Source: Aporrectodea caliginosa
Taxonomy: Eukaryota; Annelida; Clitellata; Crassiclitellata; Lumbricidae
Direction: 5' to 3'
Length of the DNA: 64,000 nt
Assembly (NCBI GenBank): GCA_020284085.1
Contig: JACEVL010000284.1
Location: forward strand, 127,001 to 191,000
Positions 22,769 through 34,994 of this stretch are shown piece after piece. Numbering within the stretch: the stretch's first letter is position 1; every line of letters begins with the position of its first letter. The notes beneath the pieces were generated by a model. The model searched no databases and was not told where the DNA came from. It saw only the letters and a program-made list of their open reading frames with translations. The position numbers were made by a program, and so were the translations under genes.

Positions 22769-22769
22769 C
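22666..22769. repeat. ATT microsatellite array
   Basis: About 104 bp of nearly pure ATT between retroelement copies 3 and 4. Confidence 0.95.
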
Positions 22770-22955
22770 ATAACAAAGTTAGCAATTTAGCATGGTAAGG
22801 TCGAGGAAAAACAGATGGCGTTCCCGCGTTGGACAGCTACCGAGAGTCTTTGGAATAGATAGTTTGTTTCGAGGGTGTCATGGGTTGCATCCGTCAACCT
22901 TCGTCCGAGCTCCAACACAAAATTCAATCCTTCTGAGCTCCAAGCAGCGCTGGAT
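22770..22955 (-). mobile_element. Retroelement copy 4: C-terminal end only
   Basis: Minus-strand translation gives remnants of the ...ELGRRLTDAT... LFQRLSVAVQRGNAICF type, much like copy 5 but with more changes (shared nucleotide blocks: AGATGGCGTTCCCGCGTTGGA, ACCGAGAGTCTTTG). It lies between ATT arrays on both sides. The 3' end lacks the hairpin of copies 1 and 3 and ends CATGCTAAATTGCTAAC. Confidence 0.7.
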
Positions 22956-23447
<492 letters not shown>

Positions 23448-23467
23448 TATTATTATTATTATTATTA

Positions 23468-23554
<87 letters not shown>
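23448..23554. repeat. ATT microsatellite array
   Basis: About 107 bp of ATT with a single-base phase change near 23468. Confidence 0.95.
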
Positions 23555-23644
23555 CTGAAAAGTCATCTCAGCAGATCTCGAGCGTTCGCAATGTTCCCGA
23601 GAGGCAGGTGGCATTCCCACGTTGCAGAGCTACTGAGATACGCC
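23555..23644 (-). mobile_element. Retroelement copy 6: last 90 bp
   Basis: CTGAAAAGTCATCTCAGCAGATCTC...GAGAGGCAGGTGGCATTCCCACGTT nearly repeats the 3' end of copy 2 (17676-17765). The minus-strand translation ends RISVALQRGNATCLSGTL. It is the shortest of the tandem copies and lies between ATT arrays. Confidence 0.75.
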
Positions 23645-23793
<149 letters not shown>

Positions 23794-24655
23794 ACTAGTT
23801 TTTTATAGCGCCGATTCAAGGTAATCTACTCAGAAGCGTTCCCAGTCCAACCACGGCTAAATAGATATTGATTTATTGAATATCATCAACCTGTATAGTC
23901 CTTACTATAATTAACCTGACATACATGCATCTTAGCTCCTCTATCTTAAAGCTCATCTTAGCTCCTCTATCTTAAAGCTCATCGCGCCATGTTCATTGAG
24001 ATATATACTATAAATAACTGTATAATTCAAGGGCGGACTCAGAGGCGATGGTTCCAAGTGAGTTTGAGGGGAAGACAGTCCATTAGTTTGACCGAAACCA
24101 CAAACTGGTTACTGTTGAGATTAAGGTTTCTTTGTAAACCTGGAAAGTTAAAATGTACTGAATGAACTTGGAAATAGCAAAAATGGAATGGGGAAAAGTT
24201 GGAAACTGCTAGCATAGTTTTGCACAGAGGTTGCATAGAAGCGATTAGTTAACGAGTGTTTGTAAAGTCACTCTCGCACAATAGCAGAAAGTTTTGAAAA
24301 TACCCGCTGCTATTTAATAGTGGAGTTTTCTCCCCAATGGGCGTAGAATAGGCGAAAAGTTATGGACATTTCCAGTCGTGGCTTTCTTGCCCACCATTCT
24401 TCCTGCCATAATTCACTCTGAATCTTTCTATAGGCCTACTTGCCTCAAAACTGTCCTTTTCAGTCGTGAAACAAAGTGTGGTCGGGAACGCTCTTGAGTA
24501 GTAACCTTGAAGGAACGCTATTTTTATCTGATGTAAACACGCCTCTCGAAGTAGCAGAAACTCTGTGACTAGCCACCCAAGACAGGATATTACTGAACAT
24601 GGAAGCAATAAGTTGGAGAGCAAGATTAGACGTATTAACTATCAACTGCTAGGAA
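23794..24655. other. SINE tail and unassigned sequence
   Basis: TATAGCGCCGATTCAAGGTAATCTACTCAGAAGCG at 23806-23840 matches the family B SINE tail. A 26-bp direct duplication (TCTTAGCTCCTCTATCTTAAAGCTCAT) occurs at 23930-23981. No coding region was recognised in the rest. Confidence 0.45.
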
Positions 24656-24659
24656 AGGT

Positions 24660-25060
24660 TTGGTATCTTCAGCATATTAGTTGCACTCAAGAAAGCTGTC
24701 AATAATTAGTGAACCGAGTGGAGTTGTATATAATGCAAATATGAGCGGACCCAACACAGAACCTTGTGAGACTCCACAATTTAAGACAATAATTGGGACA
24801 GCAGTTGAGTGATTGATGCGAATGGATTGAGTGTGCAGGTAAAATGCAAACCAATGAACAGCAAGACCAACAAGACAATGTTCGAGGCAGTGAAGCAGTG
24901 TATCTTGATCAACCATATCAAATGCTGCGCGTATGTATAGTATACATCAAGCAGAATGAGGGAGTTCAATAATTGAGTTTGAAAGTATAAAAGGCCTTTC
25001 CTACTTACTAATCTTCTAGATCCGCCTATGTCAAACATTTCTGATCGTAGATATCATAGG
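24660..25060 (-). pseudogene. LINE reverse-transcriptase fragment
   Basis: The minus strand reads DMVDQDTLLHCLEHCLVGLA, IRINHSTAVPIIVLNCGVSQ and GSVLGPLIFALYTTPLGSLI. This is the palm region after the first catalytic Asp up to GVSQGSVLGPLIF, typical of CR1/Rex1-like LINEs. The flanking FADD region and endonuclease are missing, and frames are broken near 24920. Confidence 0.65.
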
Positions 25061-25656
25061 GTCTAAGAAACTGTCTTATCGATCCACAAGAGCCTGTGCC
25101 AAAGCGAAGTTCAATGCATAAGTCACATGACAGTCAATAGTCAAGTGGCCTTACGTTGATTAGCAGCATTGGTGTACGTGTGCCTGTCCCATGTTCGTTA
25201 GTCTATTAAATTTTATAGAAATTTACTGGTTAGATAGATAGTTTGATAGTTAGTCAACTAGATGCCTAACCAATATGACAGTCCAATATATTAGCTAGCA
25301 AGCTAGCTAGAAGTCTAAGTTAGTTTGATTTTTGTTATCTGGGTTAGTAAGTTTGCTTAGTTGTTTGGCTAGTTATACACTAGTTTTTCTAACGGCAACA
25401 CATGCGGGTTGAGCGATCGCTAACGTTGACAATACCCGCCTAGTCCTTGCTGTGCATTTTTGTGTACCTTCCTTGTTCCTTTCATTACCTTATTCAACTT
25501 TGAATCTAATTAATTGAAGTGTTACATTTCTTTGGATACCTTATTAATTTCTTACTTCGATTTTTGAAACAATACCTTTTTCATCACCTTATCTTATTCC
25601 ATAAATTATAACCTTATTGGCTCTGTTTAAAATACGTAGAAGAATTACAGTCTGGC
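25061..25656. other. Unassigned, upstream of the P450-like exon
   Basis: AT-rich with degenerate CTAG/TAGT-rich repeats at 25220-25390. No exon recognised. It would hold the promoter of the P450-like gene if that is or was transcribed. Confidence 0.35.
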
Positions 25657-25810
25657 ATGGCGCTGAGTACATTGGCAGTTACTTTACTGCTGTTCCCGTC
25701 GATGCTTCTGAGCCTCTGGTGGATCCGTAACTACAAGCGCGCACGCTATGCACCTCCAACAGTACCTCTGGGGGCTCGACTGTTTATCGCCAGTTCCAAA
25801 GGAGGAGTGG
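25657..25810 (+). CDS. CYP4-like cytochrome P450, exon 1 (membrane anchor)
   Basis: The ATG opens MALSTLAVTLLLFPSMLLSL, a hydrophobic N-terminal anchor as in microsomal P450s, followed by WWIRNYKRARYAPPTVPLG. A basic/aromatic linker and Pro-rich hinge before the catalytic domain are expected at this point. The exon ends GGAGTGG/GTGAGTGG, a good donor, after one base of a codon. The next exon (26537) starts with the other two bases, giving Asp in GGVDMFRRMM. The hinge is not a perfect match to CYP4 proteins, so this exon is less certain than the next three. Confidence 0.65.
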
Positions 25811-26536
25811 GTGAGTGGCCGAACTAAATGTACCGACGCAGAAACTTCTGTGGCGTCACTACCCTTGTTACTGATATATTATAATATAGAAACTTCTATA
25901 GCTCCACAATGCGCACTCTTAATTATTCCAGTATGTATTTGCTTCAAGCATTCCTAAATGCATAACCGAGCATATTGATTCGCTGACAGGTGGGGTTTGT
26001 TAGTGAACCAGTCAGTGAAATTGTCATTAAATCGGTCTTGAATCGTTCATGAAATTAGTGAAGAAATAAACGAATCAGGCATCAATTAATAAACTAGTGA
26101 AGTTATATGAGTGAATTAGTCAGTGAGGTGAATGAGACATACACAGTCAGACATACACTCAGTAGATCAATCAGTAACGTAATGAATGAATTAGTTAGGA
26201 AGTTATTGAAATTGTCAGTGAATGAGACAATTACCTATTCAGTAAATCAATAAGTGAAAGTGCTCAGTGAATGAATTTCGCATACAAGTAAGTTAAATTG
26301 TCAATTAAACTGTCATTGAAATTGCCAGTTAAATTGTCATTGAAAATTTCAGTGATACAGACCAAGTCAGTAAATCTAAAAGTGATGAATTACTTATAGA
26401 ACTGGTTATTGGGGATTTTGTCATTGAATCAATCGTTGAATCATTTGGCGAATGCTTCAATGAATCATCCAACGTTAGTACTTAGCACGCTGAATGAAGG
26501 CAATTTAATGAAAAAATCTTTGCATTACAATTGTAG
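25811..26536. repeat. Intron 1 of the P450-like gene with degenerate tandem repeats
   Basis: From about 26000 to 26470 the sequence is a diffuse array of words such as GTCAGTGAA, TTGTCATTGAAA and GTGAATGA (period about 10-20, strongly diverged). Nothing coding is seen. Confidence 0.5.
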
Positions 26537-26652
26537 ATATGTTTCGTCGTATGATGAGAGTATGTCACAAATTTGGGGATAAACATGGAATATTTCTCAT
26601 GCCATCTTGGTTTCACTCGATCTACGTCATCACTAAAGCAGAGACAGCAGAG
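26537..26652 (+). CDS. CYP4-like cytochrome P450, exon 2
   Basis: Bounded by TTGTAG and GAG/GTCAGA. It codes MFRRMMRVCHKFGDKHGIFL and MPSWFHSIYVITKAETAE, matching the CYP4 pattern of a helix (F..+......+), a conserved K.GIF....P....V..A...E strand pair, and the end of the B-region. It starts in phase 1 and ends in phase 0. P450s are haem monooxygenases anchored in the ER; CYP4 members mostly hydroxylate fatty acids. The next exon completes the conserved AExxExxLxSS(S)K run. Confidence 0.8.
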
Positions 26653-27313
26653 GTCAGATCGCTTGATTTCAATTTCAGTTTTATTTGAAAATGTTAAATG
26701 TTTCTAACCAGTCTCACAGAGGTCTGAATAAACGTCTGTGAGTTGACTTGTGACAACGACAAATTACAATTTTTTTCTAGGAGTGACTATTAACATGAGT
26801 GATATAGAACACTTAATTTGAACGTTCAAACATTTCTGTAGCAATCCAGCAATTTGACTCTCTTTCAAGCTATAAAATAGTCCACGTCCTACCCAGGAAC
26901 CCTCTTTTTCTATATAATCGCTCCACGGTAGACTTCATCATTGTATGATCCTGACTTCGTCACCCCATCCACACCATCCTTTTGGGTCAAAAATATTTGC
27001 GTAACTTACTCATTTTTAAATTTAAAGAGAACCTTCTGTTGCCGTTTAGAAATCGCACAACCTTTACAAATATATGTACGCATAGACCTACACCTTATGT
27101 TTCAATGAAACTTCTAAGGTGAAACTTACTTCACCACCGCTTCCTGTTTGAATATGCATCTCGTCAGCCAAAGATACAAGTCTCAAATATAGTTAAGATT
27201 GGTATGCGAACAGGCATAATTTTTTATTCTCTTTACACAAGTAGGCCTACGCTTTTACTGAAGTAGCGAATCCAAGATGTGTATAGATGTATGTTTTGTT
27301 GATCTGCTCACAG

Positions 27314-27399
27314 ACTCTTCTATCAAGTTCAAAGAATCTTTCAAAGTCTATGCTGTATAAGTTCCTTGTACCTTGGCTAGGCAATGGACTTCTTCTCAG
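27314..27399 (+). CDS. CYP4-like cytochrome P450, exon 3
   Basis: Between CTCACAG and CTCAG/GTCAGC the frame reads TLLSSSKNLSKSMLYKFLVP then WLGNGLLL. The SSK-x-x-x-KS-x-x-Y-x-F-L-x-P-W-L-G-x-G-L-L signature is highly characteristic of CYP4 proteins (B'-C region, substrate side). Entry in phase 0 and exit in phase 2 fit exons 2 and 4 exactly. No six-frame survey would list this 86-bp exon, but the motif match is strong. Confidence 0.85.
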
Positions 27400-27956
27400 G
27401 TCAGCAAATAAAGCATCTATGTAATTTTTCCAAAATTAAATTACATGCATAATTTTTGATTATCCCACCATTTGGAACTCTGCTTCTTAATGATCGCGGC
27501 TCTCTTATCGATATTGTTCTTCGCTCTTAGCTGAGAGTATACCTCTTCCATGCTATTATGGTTGATTATTATCTTTCATGTAGTACACTTCTGAACTCTT
27601 ATCGGAAATTTCAGTTGTGTTTTATCATATTTTTGACGAGGTAGACATTATACCTCATGATGTATACTTGCATGTATACGACGTCGTATACAATATACAT
27701 CCATAATATGTATACACGGATTCATACTTAGATACATGCATATATCTCGTCATGTTGGGACATGGAAAACGCGAAGCAGAAGCCAACAGCATTCAAAAGT
27801 TATATTTCGATAGGAATATGCTGGAAACGAAAACTGGTTTCTTTATGGTCTCGTGAATTTTGAGTCAGACAGTTTTCCAAGTGAGCAATAAATCAAGCAG
27901 TTAACGGAAGTTGAAACTATCATAATCATCATCACAATCATTATTATTGTTGGTAG

Positions 27957-28105
27957 CACTGGTGAGAAGTGGTATTCGCGACGCAAGATGCTGACTCCGA
28001 CGTTTCACTTTAAGATTCTCGAGGACTTCCTGCAGGTCTTTAACGAACAATCAGCCGTTATGGTCGACCGACTCGATTCGAAAGTCGGCAGCGATTGCAG
28101 TTATA
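27957..28105 (+). CDS. CYP4-like cytochrome P450, exon 4 (C-helix), truncated
   Basis: After GGTAG the frame reads (S)[18 protein letters not shown] then [20 protein letters not shown]. The [14 protein letters not shown] block is the P450 C-helix (the Trp and Arg contact haem propionates), followed by the CYP4-specific ILEDF...NEQ stretch. Homology fades at SDCSY, and no good donor is seen before the ATT array at 28124. The later parts of a P450 (I-helix, ExxR, haem-binding Cys loop) were not found downstream on this strand. The gene is therefore broken here or continues outside the visible evidence. A retroelement copy sits at this breakpoint. Confidence 0.8.
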
Positions 28106-28122
28106 GCGTTGTATTGTGTTTA

Positions 28123-28147
28123 ACATTATTATTATTATTATTATTAC

Positions 28148-28219
<72 letters not shown>

Positions 28220-28228
28220 TTTTTTTTT
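28123..28228. repeat. ATT microsatellite array and T run
   Basis: About 97 bp of ATT with ACT interruptions, then ten T. It separates the last P450-like exon from retroelement copy 7. Confidence 0.95.
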
Positions 28229-28508
28229 ATGCCCTGAGGTATACAGGATCCCTCAGGGACTTCAACATTATTCTATTGTAGAAAATAAGTCTGGAAAGGC
28301 CCTACTCATCTATCTCTTGACCGGCGAAAGTGCCCCCAAAGGCCACTGCATTAAAACGTTGTATCGTCAGTGAGATACGTTGGAACAAAAAAGATGTTTC
28401 CCGTGGATCTCCAGTTACGGTGCCTAGCTTTTGTCCCAGGTCCGAAAGGAAGGTCAAACCTTCGTTGTTGATTGGACCCAGTGTTTCGAAAGCCAAAGGG
28501 ACAAAATA
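28229..28508 (-). mobile_element. Retroelement copy 7: C-terminal end and 3' UTR
   Basis: The minus strand reads VPLAFETLGPINNEGLTFLS, DLGQKLGTVTGDPRETSFLF and QRISLTIQRFNAVAFGGTFA, the same C terminus as copy 1. Its 3' UTR ends in a perfect hairpin, CCCTGAGG, 11-nt loop, CCTCAGGG (28231-28260), and an A run. It is 5'-truncated at the trinucleotide array starting at 28509. It is the only copy outside the 17.5-23.8 kb cluster. Confidence 0.8.
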
Positions 28509-28632
28509 TATTACTATTATTATTATTAATATTATTAGTAGTATTATTATTATCACTATTATTATCATTACTACTACTACTACTGCTGCTGCTACTACTA
28601 CTACTACTACCACTACTACAACAACTACAACA
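28509..28632. repeat. ATT/ACT/GCT/ACA trinucleotide array
   Basis: A trinucleotide tract that drifts from ATT through ACT, GCT and ACT to ACA. It bounds retroelement copy 7 upstream in element sense. Confidence 0.9.
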
Positions 28633-28662
28633 ACCAAATGCTTCGGGATGAGATACGACGAC

Positions 28663-29100
28663 CATTCCGCCCCTTTTAATTTTCTAATTGACTTTCAATC
28701 GCTCTTAATTTTTATAATAGTACCGTGCAACGGTGTGTACTAATTAAATAAGTATTATATTGTATTAACTACATCATCACCCCGTTTTTTTCATTTAAAT
28801 TTTTTGGGATTTTGTGCGATTTGCGTTGCTCTACGGCACATGACTTAAAACTCAACACGCTATGCGTAGCATTGGGAAATAGCTTGAACAAGGTAAGTAG
28901 CTGCTAATCAATTCTCCGTCTGGTTCGGTATGACTTGTTTATTTTACGACAAAGACGACGCTATAATTATTCCAATCAATCTAAAATAATTGGTCTTGGA
29001 GGATGACTTCGAAAGGAGCAGAACAATGACGTCACTCCAGAGACAATGACAAAGACTGCATTGTCTGTACAAAGTAAATTAAAGGTAGGTAGATCGAAAG
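28663..29100 (-). repeat. Inverted repeat arm of a three-copy family
   Basis: This segment is the reverse complement of 30063-30512 with few changes; it shares CACACCGTTGCACGGTACTA, GCCGTAGAGCAACNCAAATC and CAGACGGAGAATTGATTAG. The third copy, at 30535-30880, is direct to the second. It is non-coding. It is either the arm of a foldback-type element or part of a larger non-autonomous transposon. Confidence 0.75.
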
Positions 29101-29169
29101 GGTATCCGGACATTTCTCCCAAGACATTTCCCCCCCCGAACAGTAAGTAGGTAACTCTACCATTCTCCA

Positions 29170-29440
29170 TGATAACTGTTATTAATCCAACTTCTATTGA
29201 TACCTTCTTTTATCAATCAAACTTCTATTGAAGCAAAGAATTTATGTTATCAATCCAACTTCTATTTTTTTCAAATTTCCTTCATAAATCCATCTTCTAT
29301 TTAAGAATTTTTTCGTCAATACAACTTCTATTTAAGCATAGAATTTGTTTCATCAATCCAGCTTCTATTTAAGGAAAACAATTTCTTTCATCAATCCAAC
29401 TTCTATTAAAGTAGAGAATTATTTTCATCAGTCCAACTCC
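29170..29440. repeat. Tandem repeat, unit about 45-50 bp
   Basis: At least six units built on ATCAATCCAACTTCTATT followed by AAGCAAAGAATTT-like sequence. The regular spacing looks CRISPR-like at first glance. However, the intervening sequence is also repeated and of low complexity, so it is a minisatellite. Confidence 0.75.
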
Positions 29441-29545
29441 GTGGGGAAACGTCCGGGGAAATGTCCGAGGGAAACGTCCGAAGGAAATGTCCGGGGAAAC
29501 GTCCGAGGGGAAATGTCCGGGGAAACGTCCGAGGGAAAATATCCT
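29440..29545. repeat. Minisatellite, unit about 16 bp (GGGGAAACGTCCGAGG)
   Basis: About six units alternating between GGGGAAACGTCCG and GGAAATGTCCG. It follows the 45-bp tandem repeat directly. Both lie between the inverted arms at 28663-29100 and 30063-30512. Confidence 0.8.
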
Positions 29546-29639
29546 AGACCCGATCGAAAGTTATAATGAGCATTTGCTGTCTAATCGCAGCCAATTTAGT
29601 CACTTCTATAACGCCGTTATCATGATGCACAATGCTTGT

Positions 29640-29810
29640 GGGATACGCTAGCTAATTGGTCACAGCTTTCGCCGTGTAACACGTAGAGTACGTGTTCGAG
29701 GCTCCACTGAAACGGCTACTGTGTAGTGATCCACTCATAATTGCTTAGTGCCATCGATTGATGGTCATGACAATGGTGCTAAACAAACGCGTAATAACAA
29801 TAGCAATTCA
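29640..29810 (+). mobile_element. SINE fragment (family A)
   Basis: GCTAATTGGTCACAGC (A-box side) and GTGTTCGAGGCTCCAC (a degenerate B box) are followed by CATAATTGCTTAGTGCCATCGATTGATGG. This matches the copies at 2590-2760 and 11590-11815. Confidence 0.5.
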
Positions 29811-30062
29811 TCAATCGATGCTCGCTCGCTTCAAGTTTAAACGTAGTCAAACTCGTTAGCTGTTGCAGAGGCCCGCTCGAAATAAAATGAGACAGAGAAA
29901 GCGAAAGTCCTGCAACGGTGGGTAATCACATTTAAGCAGACCTGAGTTGTTTTAACACACAAACAGAACGGACCTGTCATTGTCAATGCCCGATTTGACC
30001 AACAACGTCCAGGCGCCGGGCACAATTATTACATAATTATTGCCCCGGGCGCACAACCCCTC

Positions 30063-30512
30063 GTTATGTCACTTTCTATCTACCTACCTTCAATTCACTG
30101 TGCACAGACAATGCAGTCTTCGTCATTGTCTCTTGAGAGACGTCATTGTTCTGCTCCTTTCGAAGTCATCCTCCAAGACCAATTGTTTTAGATTGATCGG
30201 GATAATAATTATAGCGTCGTCTTTATCGTAAAAACTCCAAGTCATACTGAACCAGACGGAGAATTGATTAGCAGCTACTTCTCTTGTTCAAGCTATTTCC
30301 CAATGCTACGCATAGCGTGTTCAGTTTTAAGTCATGTGCCGTAGAGCAACACAAATCGCACAAAATCCCAAGAAATTTAAATGGAAAACGGTGTGATGAT
30401 GTAGTTAATACAATTTAATACTTATTTAATTAGTAGGCTACACACCGTTGCACGGTACTATTATAAAATTATGAACAACTGAAAGTCAATTAGAAAATTA
30501 AAAGGGCGCAGT
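30063..30512 (+). repeat. Inverted repeat arm, second copy
   Basis: Partner of 28663-29100. It begins near ATAATTATTGCCCCGGGCGCACAA, a start shared with the third copy at 30535, which suggests a defined element end there. Confidence 0.75.
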
Positions 30513-30534
30513 CTTTACATAGACCTACATGTAA

Positions 30535-30880
30535 TTATTGCCCCGGGCGCACAAATCCCTCGTTATGTCACTTTCGATCTACCCACCTTCAATTCAATTT
30601 GCACAGACAATGCAGTCTTTGTCATTGTCTCTTGAGCGACGTCATTGTTCTGCTCCTTTCGAAGTCATCCTCCAAGACCAATTGTTTTAGATTGATTGGA
30701 ATAATTATAGCGTCGTCTTTGTAGTAAAATAACCAAGTCATTCCGAACCAGACGGAGAATTGATTAGAAGCTATTTCCCTTGTTCAACCTATTTCCCTAT
30801 GCTACGCAAGGGACGTTCAGTTTCAAGTCATGTGCCGTAGAGCAACAGAAATCCCACGAAACCCCCAAAACGGCAATTGT
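30535..30880 (+). repeat. Third copy of the 28663/30063 family
   Basis: Begins TAATTATTGCCCCGGGCGCACAA and runs through CATTGTCTCTTGAG, GAAGTCATCCTCCAAGACCA and GTGCCGTAGAGCAAC before diverging. It is a tandem neighbour of the second copy. Confidence 0.7.
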
Positions 30881-31932
30881 TATATATTATTCTATTTACT
30901 TATGTATGTACTAGACGTTTTTACCCGGCGTTCACCCGGGTTTTCCTCAGCGCCCGTGTATTTGAATTTAACGACATCTTCGTCAGCGTCCGTGAATTTG
31001 AATTTAACGCACATTTTTTCGTGTATCCCTCCGGCGAATTTACGCGCTGGCTTGAAATTGTTTAATTACAACTCTACGCAATATATACTCCTGCATAGCT
31101 AGATATCAATGGCATTGAAACAGACTATGACCACATCGAAACTTAAAATGTCCAAATATCGGAATTTAAAGTAAATTTTGAGTTGAAATAAAGTTGGGTT
31201 GAGATCTATAGAAATTCAAATGAAAACGTTCGTTAAAAATTTCGTATCCCTAAAGTGTTGCATTGGCGAATTTTTAAGTCCGATGACCTATAAATTCAGC
31301 CGTAGGCGTGACCACTTCTGATTTGAAATCAACGGTCATCGTGATTGGTTGCGAATCAGAGCGTTGACCTAGATGCTTCGCGTGACGTAATATTGCATAT
31401 TAATTTAAGCCTTCGTGACGTGGACAAAAATTAATGGCCATACTGTGGCCGGTATTGAAATAGTCTCGTCGAAAAAGTTGGAAATTTAAAATGGCCATAT
31501 ATCGGCGTTTAAATAAAATTGCGAGCTGAAAATAGTCGCGTTGACCTAGACGCAGCGTAATAATGTTTTGTAAATTTTATCAAATCGCTAAAGCGTTCCG
31601 TTTCGGAGCCTTTAGCAGGACAGACAAACATACGGAAGGACAGAATAATCAGACTTTGGATTATAATATAGATAATGACCTCAATGCGAACACGGTATAA
31701 GGTTTAATAATTATGACCTTTTTGATGATCGTGGGATTTGTCAGCTTTAAAATAAAAAATATGTTATCGATCGTTTCTTGACAAATGTCGTGCAGTCGTT
31801 CAAAAAAGGTTTGTTCTACGAGCTCAATATCTATTCCTGATTAGTTGCCACTGTTTCTGACCATTTCGGTTTACATCACATTGTATAACAGCACATTACA
31901 CCGCATTAAATTAACTTATTTTTATATTTAAG
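30881..31932. other. Unassigned intron-like sequence
   Basis: Two related half-segments share TCGAAAAAGTTGGAAATTTAAAATGGCC and similar words (about 31130-31160 and 31470-31500), so an old tandem duplication is likely. No exon was recognised. Confidence 0.4.
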
Positions 31933-32016
31933 CGCTGACAACCATTTCTTATGGTGCAACTTCGTCAGTGGTAACAACTACAAGAACAACCACCTTTACC
32001 ATTCCTACCACAACAG
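31933..32016 (+). CDS. Thr-rich linker exon
   Basis: Between TTATATTTAAG and ACAACAG/GTAAAA, an 84-bp frame reads LTTISYGATSSVVTTTRTTT then FTIPTTT. It enters with two bases of a codon and leaves with one, so both junctions are phase 1. A Thr/Pro-rich stalk, probably O-glycosylated, between a PAN module and a recognition domain is common in invertebrate lectins. It fits the second donor of the PAN exon (12788) upstream and the fibrinogen-like exon (34995) downstream, giving ...TTT-V-CGKYM. An alternative acceptor at 31969 would shorten it. No transcript evidence is available. Confidence 0.6.
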
Positions 32017-33200
32017 GTAAAATCTGTTATTTATTCGTATATACACACGTCGTATCTAACATGGGAGAGTTTATGTGGCCTACAGTAACTATCAGCCATT
32101 CATAGACTATTATTATTGTTAGTACTATTTTCATTATTACTGTTAACACATAATAATCCATAAATGGCTGAACTAAGTGACGCTATATATCATTTAGAAA
32201 AGAAGCATCTTCAGTAAGCAATATACCGCACAGAAAACTTGAAGAGTCGCAAGTGGTGGGCCCACGCATGCACTTGGAACCCAGTCAACGGATTAACATC
32301 AATAGCTAATAATTATAATAGTGTTCAGAGTCTATGGACCAAGTTGTCCAAGTTGCGTCGATATGCGTAGCGACAACCAGCAGCAGCGCCCGCGACCCAC
32401 GACAGCAACACCGCCTCGTGGTAAACAGAAATATCTATCTCGCTGTTTGTCTTTCTTTGTGCAATACTACTTCTCTGATTTCTTCACTCCGTTCTTGCGA
32501 TGTACGTGCCTTTGCGTCCATTCGTTTATTTTGCTCTATTTGCACTTCGGGTACATTGTATAGCTGGCTTCTTTTTAGTTATGCAGATCCTCTGTCTTTT
32601 TATTACCCCTCTACTCGTCTCTGTCTGTTGTCTACTTCGTCGTCTCTCTGTCTTGCCTATGCGCTAATAATTCACATGTTTCCTCCTTCTCTTCATGCGC
32701 TGCACGTTCATCGTCTGTTTATGGTCTGCACCGTATTAAACCCCGACGGTTTCCGTGTTTACCGTTCTTCGTCAAAACAATGACGTTCATCGGTGTTCTT
32801 CGTACATGAATATAGATTAACAATTCCACGTTTTCCGTCTCATGTTCTGCGCTTCCATTCACGTTCACGTGAAACAATGCACATCGAACAACAAGCAGTA
32901 ATTTCTACAAACAAACTGGAAATCACACTGCCACGGGCAATAGGGCTTCTAGATTTCTGTTTCACCTGCGTCGTCCAACCAGCTAAGCTATAACAAGTAC
33001 GCTGACTGTACACTGATGAGTTTATACTTATTCTGTCAACTCCAACTGCAGATCAGCGAGCCTGGAACAGTCTTCCTGCAACTATTCAGAAGGTCAAAAG
33101 CCTTTATGCTTTAACAGAACAGTTAAAGTGCATCTTAGCATTTGCGCCGACAGCTGACAGTAGAGTGTAGACCATCTTAGAGGCAGCTTGATATTGACGA
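32017..33200. other. Intron with SINE-like fragment
   Basis: Open frames at 32321-32783 contain no recognisable domain. A copy of the SINE body (GATTTCTGTTTCACCTGCGTC...AGCTAAGCTATAACAAGTACGCTGACTG) lies at 32947-33010. The following TGATGAGTTTATAC is unassigned. Confidence 0.5.
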
Positions 33201-33201
33201 T

Positions 33202-34469
<1,268 letters not shown>

Positions 34470-34470
<1 letters not shown>

Positions 34471-34615
34471 TAAATACAAATTGCAAACTGTCGTAATTAC
34501 AAATTACAAATTATCGTAATTACAGACTACAAATTGTCCTAATTACAAATTATAACTTGTCCTAATTACAAATTATTGTAATTGCAAATTCAAATTGTCC
34601 TGATTACAAATTGTT
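34470..34615. repeat. Tandem repeat, unit about 28-30 bp
   Basis: Repeats of the form ATTGTCCTAATTACAAATTA/ATCGTAATTACAAATTAC, each with small changes, five or more units. It is low complexity and non-coding. Confidence 0.75.
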
Positions 34616-34694
34616 CTATGTACAAACTGAAAAAGTGATCTTCTCAGCACAACTAAATAAGTTCATCAGAATAGACTTTGACTCTGTTTTCTTT

Positions 34695-34960
34695 TACCTT
34701 AACTTCATATCTTCTTCTATCTTCTGTTACCTTGACTCCATCATATGTTCGTCTATCTTCTGTTACCTTGACTTCATATCTTCTTCTATCTTCTGTTACC
34801 TTGACTCCGTGTCTTCTTCTAGCTTCTATTACCTTGCCTCATCATAACCTTCGTCTATCCGCTATTACCTTGACTTCCTAACCGTTCCATATCTTACATT
34901 ACCCTACCATACTTTATCTAACCATGCATTACCCTACCCTACTTTATTTTACATTACCCT
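34695..34960. repeat. Pyrimidine-rich minisatellite
   Basis: Units of about 32 bp, CTTCTATCTTCTGTTACCTTGACT plus a variable TCATATCTT or CCATCATATGTTCGT part, about six copies. It decays into CATTACCCTACC repeats (34900-34965). It ends 20-30 bases before the acceptor of the fibrinogen-like exon and might serve as its pyrimidine-rich tract. Confidence 0.75.
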
Positions 34961-34994
34961 ACCTCCTGTTATTTAACCGGCGGTGTCTTTGCAG

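Noticed and set aside
29170..29440. CRISPR-like regularly spaced repeat
   Set aside because: The sequence between the repeats is itself repeated and low complexity, there are no cas genes, and the context is a eukaryotic intron-rich genome.
32321..32783. 80- and 149-codon overlapping ORFs, and a possible 50-bp linker exon at about 32371-32420
   Set aside because: No domain is recognised. The candidate exon would end in phase 0 and would not join the phase-1 exon at 34995.
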